From NCBI GenBank assembly GCA_014526335.1, contig JACTAT010000059.1, forward strand, positions 4,301,312 to 4,365,311: a stretch of DNA of 64,000 bases, read 5' to 3'. This document shows positions 57,301 through 64,000 of this stretch, piece by piece (the stretch's first letter is position 1; the number at the start of each line of letters is the position of its first letter). The DNA comes from Chrysaora quinquecirrha. Lineage: Eukaryota; Cnidaria; Scyphozoa; Semaeostomeae; Pelagiidae. The position numbers were made by a program, and so were the translations under genes. Below the pieces are notes generated by a model. The model was not told the origin of the DNA and did not search any database. It saw only the letters and a list, made by a program, of their open reading frames with translations.

Positions 57301-60300
57301 GCAAACAGAGCTGATTGGTGTGCTGGTTTCATCTCGCACCCGTCTTGAGAAAATGCCATGCCCCACTCAACTATCTTGTTGATGTCCGACTACTAAGGCC
57401 CTGGTCAAACGATCAAACATTGTTTTAGACTTATTACCTTCCTCCCACTCTTTCGGAAACAGCTTCTAACAACTACAACAACACACAGCTGTTTCCTCAG
57501 AGTTGAGCGTGGTGGTGGAGTGTGGAGGAGCGTAGACTACGACGAATGTAATAAGTCTAGCATTGTTTGTCAAACTTCGGAAACAATTTTTGAACGTTTG
57601 ACTACACCACAAAACATAGCCTAGCAAACGAAAATAAGCAAAATTTGTATTGCAATGTTTTTGAAAAAGTTAAAACAAAGTTTTTATTTGTCGCTAGCAA
57701 AACGTTTTCGGTAATCAATTTTTTGTGACGTAGCCAAACGATGCAACATTTGCTTGATAAGCAAACTTCAAATGTTTAACAAACAATGTTTGATCGTTTG
57801 GTGAGCATATATATTCTGAGTCTTAGTAGCATAGGTACACGCCTTTTTTATAAGGAACCTACCTCAGGGCCTAGTTCTTAAAGTTCCTTATTTTTGGACC
57901 TCTTTTGAGGCAATTGTAGTTCAGAAAGTTCCTTAATAGTTCCTTAATTTTAACTGCACATACAGTGGTCTTAACAATAAAAGAGAGACACTTGCATGTG
58001 AGCAAAGCTCGAGAATACTCAAGGAAACATTTGATACATGTTTAACATACAATTTATGTGATTTTCGACTGCAAATGAATGGAACTTGCTTTCTAATTCT
58101 TGATTATTTGCAGCGATAAATGCATTCAACATTGAAAAGTTCCTTAATGATTTTCTCTTTAGTAGTATAAGTTCTTTAAATTTTCGGGCCCTCTAAATGT
58201 AGGTTCCTTATATAAGTGATTCTTTATAAAAAGGCGTGTATATTCTATATTCTCTTCGTGTCTGTATCTTGTAGGTTTATTTCTCGTTAGTTAGTCCTCT
58301 ATCTTCACTTAGCACTAATGCCTTACAGAAAGCTTGTTGTGACTGTGACTCTTCAGCTGTTGCTAAATTAGCTATTGGCTTCGTACACCTGCGACTGTGA
58401 ATTTAGTCTTCTGATATCGCTTTTCTGAAAGCGTATAAGATGGGACTAATTGAGAATTCTACGATTTCGCCTTAAGCTTTTGTCGTCGTAACGGCTCCAC
58501 GCTTCTTACGCGATTTTTTTTTTACAAGAAACCAAGTTCGAGGGCCGCAAGAAGTAGAGTTGAAGTTTTTAATTCTCTACCTTGGTTTACTAAGACCCTG
58601 ACCAAATGATAAACTGTCAAACATTTTAGATTTGCTGTACAAGCAATGATTTGCCGATATAGAACATTGCTGAATTCGCAGACCAATGTTTTTGAACAAC
58701 TTGAAAAACATTTGACATGTTTTGTTTTATAAGAACAGCCTTTATAAGAAACACCAGGCTGAAATTTGAATTTGGTTCAAAAGTTTTTGATATCTCCCAA
58801 ACTATTTTAGATAGATATAAGCAAAGTTCGCCAGCGTGAAGATCTTGCCCGAAAACGCACTTAAAACATGTTTCTGAGAAGGGTAGAGTGTGATACTGCG
58901 GTGTGAAAATCGCTCCAAAATAAGAAACAGGCAGGCTGAAATCAAAGCGAAGAGTTGTTATTAAAAAAGGAACATAACTAGTAAAATATGTTTGACGAAA
59001 AAATTTTAAAATGTTACACTCTTTTTTTTATAAGAACCAGGAAATTTCAATCGAGGCTGGCTGTTCTTAAATTTTTGCCCCTTTTGATCCTGAAATGTTC
59101 TTAATCTGTTCTTAATTCCTTGGTTACTAAAATATCTATATTTTTCAATAATGGTACTAGGGTTGTGTGAAAATGCAGCATTCTTGTCTATATCTCTGTT
59201 TGCTTGCTTTTTACGTTCATTCTTACTGTCTTACTTGCATATTGAGCCGAAATTCTTCTTAAGGCTTATGAAAAGGCCCAGCCTCAGCTTGTTCTTAAAA
59301 TTTGTTCTAAAAAGCTGGGCAAAATCCAGGCTTGTGTTCTTATAAAATTGTTCTTATAAAAAAAAGAGTGTAGCTCGTTTGGCCTGGGCTCAATAAGAGT
59401 TTGATTCGCATCTGGGTTTATACTTCGCCTTAGTCAATTGATTCGGACTATTTCTTACTTTTCATGCGCTATTGAGTAGCTATCACATTAAACAATTTGT
59501 TAACTATGTCCATAGATGTTTCGCTCTTTATCGCAAATTCAAGGTTTTATACTACTTCAAACGACTAATTAAAATTTCTTCAATGTTTCTCAATTATGGG
59601 GAAAATTTTAAGGATAGTAACCAGCATGTCGTCTTAATGAATGAGTGGAAAAATAAAAAAACCAACAAAACTATATTGTCTCTCCTTGCAGAGTAAACAC
59701 TAACAACACTGATACTGTCCGTTTATTGTTATTCTATACTTAATATTGTTATCTTTATGCCTATTCTTGTCATCTATCCCGCTGTATCAAGCCACATATC
59801 TATTTACGTAAAGCAACAAGGTCCAGTTATAGAAGCAGATCGTGTCGTTATAAGACGGCATGACAGCTGAGCGCGCGCGTGCTATGGAAAGCAGAGCGTT
59901 TTATCGAATGTGAAATAGGCACATGATGAAGTACATGCTATCACTAACGTTTGAGTATCTCTAAGTAATGCCCGGAGTCGTAACCATAGTTTTTACTCCT
60001 GTTATGTAGAGTTAACCTCATGTAACGGCATACCGTAATATTCTCGATTAAGTGCTCGGGGTGCTAGTTTAAAAACCCTTCTCCAAGAGTAGCGATTATT
60101 TGATAATTTGTTAATATCAAAAGTAAGTTTAGCAAGTTACAAGAGGTGTCTCTTGATTCATACCTCAAGAGCTTGCACATACACCATAGTCATTGGAATA
60201 AACACTATTGACGATGCATGCCCTATTAAGATAGTGTTGAACTTAACCCTAATCCTACCGGGCCTTTTTTGATATCTTACTTAGCAGAGGAGGGAGTGAT

Positions 60301-63014
60301 TTCGTATTTTTTTCTATTACCTTGCCAAGAATCAGTCAATTCTAGTAGCTAAAGTGTACTGGTATATTTAGACATTTATGTGTGGTTTTGATATGATCGT
60401 TTTCCGTATAAGGCAATGTCACCCGAACTATGGCTATTATGATGGGGATTTTTGGAACATTTTGTCGCCAATGCATACAGTCAGCCTGGTTAGATAGCAG
60501 AAAAGTTACAAGAAAACCTTGAAGAGGGTTGAAAAGATCCCCGATAGGCTTGCTGCCTCATCAAGTCATTCCAGAATGAATCGGAGATGCAGGTGGTCGG
60601 ACACGTGCGGAGTATCAAAGAAAAATGGAATGGGGCTTAGGAAAATATTACTCTGACCAGCCTCCGAACTAGTTGATATTCGAGCATTAATGTGGATGTC
60701 TCAAAGGGTAACCAAAGATTCTGAGAAGGGCCGTTACTAGTTACGGGAAAAAGAGGGGTGCATAGCTTGAACGTTCCTGCCTAATGGGCGAAGCGCTGGG
60801 TGTTACAACCGTAATTTTGCTCGTTTTTGTCAAGCAAGTGATCCTAAGTGGCAGACTTTATATTTTTCAATTGAATTTTCGGTGGGAAGTAGGTGACCCA
60901 ATCCACGAATTCCCCTCACGACACGTCTGATTCTAAGTCGCTTTTTACGACAAGAGACAGAGTTTTCCATCATCAACCATTTATTTCTAGTTCAGTTGTT
61001 GTTAAATGGATTCTTATTCGTTGATTTAATGCAAGTTTCTATTTTGAAGGTGATTGCAGAGATTTTAACAGAAATTGTCAAAGCTGGGCGAGATACAATT
61101 ATTGCATCACAAATAGCGCTTACATGAGTCGTTATTGTAAGAAGAGTTGCAATTTATGTGGTAAGAATACTTAAGAGGACACGCATTTGCTTAATAATTC
61201 AGAGAATTTTTTAACGATGCCATGTTAGAGAGCAGCGTAGCTTAGTGGTTAGCATTGCGCCATTTGCGCTCAAGGTCTTTGTTCAAATCCAGGCTAGAGA
61301 GCACAAATTTACAAGGTGTAAAGAACCCTGCTCCTTGCAATGTGCAAATTGGTACCTTAGTGACGAAGGCCTAAGAACCCTCGTAGCGTCCACTGTATGG
61401 CTGCACGCGAGTCGGTATAAACTCCCCAGCAAGTATAGCAAAAAATGGCAATGGCCGTAGCTAAGGGGTAAACAGTTGTAAAGCGCTATTGAATATGTTC
61501 AATGATAGATAATGGCGCTATACAAAAGCCATGACCTTTACCTTTACCTCTGAATGAAGGGGTAATTCTCAACGTTTCTGTAAGGTTGAAAATTATCCTC
61601 GTCATCAATTTCTTTTGCTGAAAGTTACTAAAGTAAACTAGACTCGACTCTAAAAAATAGACTAGACTCACTGCAAAAGTCGTGGATTGGCTCCAAGACC
61701 CCTATACACCCACTTATAATAATAAAACCCGCACATTCATCCGCGGATTCTCGTGCTCATGTTTTTGGGATTTGGGGTGAATCTACGACTTCTGTAGGTA
61801 AAGGTGAAGGTGAAATGGTGTATTTAGCGCCAGTCGCTAGGATCTCAGTAGTAGGTTAACTAATCGAGACCTCGACCCTGGCTGTGACGCTACCGTAGCT
61901 GGGGCTCGAACCCCGACCTCGCTGAGCTTCTGACATCACGAGCCAGCTGGACTAGACCATGACCCCATGGCACCTTCAAAGTAGTGAGTAGTGAGTGTAG
62001 AAATGGACTATAATCTTGGGCAAAATATTTGGAACAGGCCTCTTTTCCGAGGAATATGGAGAATTCCCGCGATTTTCTACTTTAATAACTCCAATGCTTC
62101 CACCTTTACCCCAAAACACTGTTTAGAGTCAAACGTTTGAAAGAACATTGTAATGGGGGAGAGGGCGATACAGGGACGTCGGAGCGATGGTTAGGCAAGG
62201 GGGCGACCAGGAACGTAAGGGCAATTGAGATAAGAAATTAGGGGTTTGGTAGTACTCCCCGCGGAAATTTTTGTGTCCACGCCATTTGGATCGGCTTAAA
62301 ATACCTCATGTCTCCACACGCACGCACTTCGAATGGCATAATTATGGCGAAACATCGTATTTAACGTTGTCAAAGTCAATTATCGCTTTACATTGAAAGG
62401 GCACTATTGCCTCCCCTACCCCCTTAAGAAAGGGCAGGAGGGGCGCTTGTCCCTGCCCCCCCTCTCCGGCGTCCCTGGGAGGATACATACAATAAAAAAA
62501 CTATTAAGGGTGTTCCAACATGTTTTGTCCAAGATTGTAGTTACAAAGCACGAAGGAGACTAACCTTACTTGGCTAAATTCACTTGGATATGAAATGCGC
62601 AAATCAACTGACACGCCAGTTAGAAATGTTATAAAAACACATTAATTCCTTTCAAGAACAAAATTGGGCGACCAAAAATAACATGGCTCAAAAATCAAAA
62701 GTGACTTACCACCAATCACTCCTGATTTCATGCTTAACCCTGTTGACTTTGAGAGGCTAAAATTTATTACTGAAAATAGAAAGGATGATGCTAAAGCGTT
62801 AATAAACTTTGCGTACGAGTATTGTATATAATGGCAATGAGAAAGCATGTTTCGGGTAGTTCATTTTCATATTCACTTTTTCTTATCGTAAATCGTTCAT
62901 CAACAGGCTGTAAAGACCTCAACCCAAGCTGTTCCTACTGGGCTAGAATCGGTGAATGTAGGCGGAACCATAATTATATGCACCTGAATTGCAGAAAAAG
63001 CTGTAGTCATTGCG
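51306..63014 (+). CDS. Secreted multi-ShKT-domain protein (toxin-like fold), 3' end beyond window
   Basis: Exons: 51306-51384 (start Met and hydrophobic signal peptide of about 20 residues), 56005-56145, 61050-61160, 62907-63014. Every junction is phase 1, and the last three exons each encode one six-cysteine ShKT domain ending in the pattern C-x3-C-x2-C (CRKSCGFC, CKKSCNLC, CRKSCSHC). ShKT domains occur in cnidarian potassium-channel toxins but also in many harmless secreted or matrix proteins and enzymes. The Lys of the toxin Lys-Tyr dyad is not seen: the residue before the Tyr is Gln, Ala and Asn in the three domains. The first domain also has extra residues before its fourth cysteine. The exon after 56145 is joined through a GC donor (AGAG|GCAAGC). 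The gene very probably continues to the right. No catalytic domain is seen. Toxin function is not shown. Confidence 0.8.
51945..53055. repeat. Duplicated block, copy 2, with a longer middle
   Basis: Both ends match 50325-50840 closely (same 40-bp start, same tRNA-like right part ending TTGCATTTTGTTAATTATGCCCACTAACGAC). The middle has about 640 bp more, including extended (GAT)n to 52340 and unrelated sequence. Confidence 0.8.
53397..53697. mobile_element. Complete ACTCTTTTTTTTATAAGAACC MITE
   Basis: ACACTCTTTTTTTTATAAGAACC at the left and ATTGTTCTTATAAAAAAAAGAGTGT at the right, inverted. Copies at 59015-59370, 45128-45465 and, in part, 44633. Confidence 0.85.
54100..54250. repeat. GC-rich repeat shared with 62160-62300
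   Basis: GGGACGCCGGAGCGATGG, GGGCAAGGGGG, GGGGGTACTCCCCCGGGAAATTT and TGTGGCCACGCCCTTTAGATTGG occur in both places in the same order. Confidence 0.7.
54647..55027. repeat. Related MITE with ATAAGAAAC termini
   Basis: ACTCATTTCTTTTTATAAGAAACC at the left; TTAGTTTCTTACAAAAAAAAAAGAGT at the right. Inner words AAGAAACTTTCAGTACT repeat. Confidence 0.65.
56005..56151 (+). other. ShKT exon 1 of 3 with probable GC splice donor
   Basis: The exon follows TTTTTCAG and is in phase 1. After the sixth cysteine (CRKSCGFC) and a short basic-Ser linker, the best donor is AGAG|GCAAGC with intron start at 56146. It leaves phase 1, which fits the next exon (AAG|GTGATTGC at 61050). GT alternatives nearby (GTCACG, GTTCAA) are poor or change phase. 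Confidence 0.65.
56313..56569. repeat. MITE family A copy, well preserved
   Basis: GGCCTGGCCAAACGATCAAACATTGTTGGTCC and its near-perfect inverse at the right. It lies in the intron after the first ShKT exon, so the 201-aa frame across it is not a gene. Confidence 0.88.
56800..57390. other. ShKT gene intron, nothing recognised
   Basis: No repeat copy, exon or RNA gene was seen. Confidence 0.35.
57395..57807. repeat. MITE family A copy interrupted by another element
   Basis: GGCCCTGGTCAAACGATCAAACATTG at the left and CAATGTTTGATCGTTTGG at the right. The 57426-57559 element is nested near its left end. Confidence 0.85.
57426..57559. mobile_element. 134-bp Mutator-like MITE nested in family A copy
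   Basis: TAGACTTATTACCTTCC and GAATGTAATAAGTCTA match the termini of the 40427 element. Flanks ACATTGTTT (57417-57425) and GCATTGTTT (57560-57568) are a 9-bp duplication with one change. Confidence 0.85.
57838..58241. mobile_element. Complete ATAAGGAACC MITE
   Basis: ACACGCCTTTTTTATAAGGAACC at the left and GGTTCCTTATATAAG...AAAAAGGCGTGT at the right. The outer element at 44299-45125 is the same family. Confidence 0.85.
58722..58960. repeat. Repeat with TTTATAAGAACAGCCTTTATAAGAAAC
   Basis: Shares this start, plus AGTTCGCCAGCGTGAAG and AAAATCGCTCCAAAA, with 48955-49200. The right terminus is not clear. Confidence 0.6.
59015..59370. mobile_element. Complete ACTCTTTTTTTTATAAGAACC MITE
   Basis: Same termini and order as 53397-53697 (ACACTCTTTTTTTTATAAGAACC ... 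GTTCTTATAAAAAAAAGAGTGT). The 64-aa frame inside is a product of the repeat. Confidence 0.85.
59375..60240. other. ShKT gene intron, nothing recognised
   Basis: AT-rich; a 74-aa frame (59472-59696) has no known features. Confidence 0.35.
60243..60530. repeat. TTAACCCTAA-ended element, truncated
   Basis: AACTTAACCCTAATCCTACCGGGCC, then GATATCTTACTTAGCAG and TTCTATTACCTTGCC, as in 36188-36709 and 63137 onward. It gives the empty-site sequence for the insertion at 63176. Confidence 0.75.
61222..61555 (+). repeat. tRNA-derived SINE, family 3
   Basis: A box GTAGCTTAGTGGTTAGCATTG and B box TGTTCAAATCCAGGC, followed by a long tail ending AAGCGCTATTGAATATGTTC and GCGCTATACAAAAGCCATGACC. It lies 62 bp after the second ShKT exon. 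Confidence 0.75.
61795..61980 (-). repeat. tRNA-derived SINE, family 2 (clear copy)
   Basis: On the minus strand: GGTCTAGTCCAGCTGGCTCG (A-box region) and GGTCGGGGTTCGAGCCCC (B box), then a shared body ending CACCTTCACCTTTACC. Confidence 0.75.
62160..62300. repeat. GC-rich repeat shared with 54100-54250
   Basis: GGGACGTCGGAGCGATGG, GGCAAGGGGGCGACC, AGTACTCCCCGCGGAAATTT and GTCCACGCCATTTGGATCGGC. Confidence 0.7.
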
Positions 63015-63136
63015 GTATGTATGATTCAAACGAAGTTAAAACTTGATTTTCAATTTTGACGACTTGTTATTCATGAAAGGTCAGTTCAGAGAGAGATTCA
63101 GACTTAAAAGTGCTTTATTTCAAATACGCGTGCAGA

Positions 63137-64000
63137 ACTTAACCCTGATCCCACCGGGCCTTTTTTGATATCTTAAGGCGGGCGCAAACCGTGCCAACAT
63201 TGTTGGCCGACATGTTGGCTAAATATGCTGGTACGGTTTGCCTTACCATCAAAACATGTGAGATGTTTTGTGTTGCTGACGTCATCTACAAATGATCTTT
63301 TGCAAACATGGTCGAAAAGGAAGCAGCTGTTTGTTTATTGCTCGCTCTTTTGGTTGACGACGAAGAAGAAAAAACTCGTGGTCCAACTCAATCCGCGAGC
63401 TGAAATCTATTTCTTATTTCAAGGTCTCCGAAATAACGACCAAATTTGGGCAGTTGTGCCAACATATTGACGAGACATAACAAACTTTACTACCAACACA
63501 TCAATTTTGCGCAAATCGATGAACATGTTGGCCAACATCGCACAAATACCCCGTTTTCAAAGAAAATAACATGTCGTTTGAAATGTTGGAAGAGCGAAAA
63601 TAACAACAGAACATTTTTCGTTCAAGTTTCAACATGTTGCTTGTTTGGACAACATCTATAGCGAACCGTGCCAACATGTTGGCCAACAATTGCTGATGAC
63701 GATGTTGGCCAACGTGCCAACAGTTGGCACGATTTGCGCCCGGCTTTACTTAGCCGGGGAGTGAGTGTTTTCCTATTAGTTTTTCTATTACCTTGCAAAG
63801 AATTAGTTAATTCTATTAAGGTTTGCTGGTATAAATTGGCATTTATGTGTGGTTTTAACATGAACGATTTCCATATAAGGCAATGTCGCATGACCTATTG
63901 CTAAAATTATTGGGATTTTTGGAACATTGTATAGCTAATGCATACAGTCAGCCTGGTTTGGAAGCTTACATCCACCAGGCAGCAGAACAGTTACATGAAA
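63137..64000. repeat. TTAACCCTGA-ended element, split by a MITE and cut by the right edge
   Basis: Left part to 63175, right part from 63749 (CTTAGCCGGGGAGTGAG, TTCTATTACCTTGCAAAG, CAGTCAGCCTGGTTTGG) in the same order as 36188-36709 and 60243-60530. Confidence 0.8.
63176..63745. mobile_element. 570-bp Harbinger-like MITE family E with TTA TSD
   Basis: TIRs AGGCGGGCGCAAACCGTGCC and GGCACGATTTGCGCCCGGCT; TTA at 63173-63175 and 63746-63748. CCAACATGTTGGCC words recur in the arms. The empty site is seen at 60243-60530. Confidence 0.88.

Noticed and set aside
61222..61300. Functional tRNA gene
   Set aside because: Promoter boxes only, followed by a SINE-type tail.

Overview
This is eukaryotic, animal-type DNA: AT-rich, intron-rich and packed with short inverted-repeat transposons. 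The gene set (nicotinic-type Cys-loop receptors, a ShKT-domain secreted protein, a selenocysteine MsrB, an intronless class A GPCR) points to a cnidarian, most likely an anthozoan such as a stony coral. The organism assignment is inference. Exon models were built by hand from homology, reading phase and splice signals; no alignment was run.

Layout. (1) 962-2481, minus: first two coding exons of a Cys-loop receptor whose remainder lies off the left edge. (2) 7116-14230, minus: a complete seven-exon nicotinic acetylcholine receptor alpha-like gene (463 aa) with a GC-AG intron. (3) 16166-21575, minus: a complete three-exon amino-acid transporter of the SLC32/36/38 (Aa_trans) superfamily (452 aa); its first intron carries a 1665-bp Mutator-like element. 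(4) 25576-28534, minus: three-exon methionine-R-sulfoxide reductase B1 with an in-frame UGA read as selenocysteine (144 aa). Its second intron is largely a minisatellite of about 1.8 kb. (5) 28775-34768, plus: nine-exon uracil-DNA glycosylase, divergent from MsrB1 with 240 bp between start codons, with a possible mitochondrial/nuclear double start and a one-base frameshift in the last exon. (6) 42149-43240, minus: intronless class A GPCR (363 aa). (7) 51306 to beyond the right edge, plus: signal peptide exon followed by three exons that each encode one ShKT domain.

The space between and inside genes is mostly non-autonomous elements. Several have exact termini and target-site duplications (10, 9, 8, 7, 5 and 3 bp, and TA), and some are nested. 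There are also four groups of tRNA-derived SINE-like sequence, several microsatellites and minisatellites, one LINE remnant and one frameshifted gene remnant.

The two repair genes, MsrB1 (oxidised methionine) and UNG (uracil in DNA), share what looks like a bidirectional promoter. The two receptor genes lie in tandem on the same strand and share intron positions, which suggests duplication. No CRISPR array, rRNA or functional tRNA was seen.
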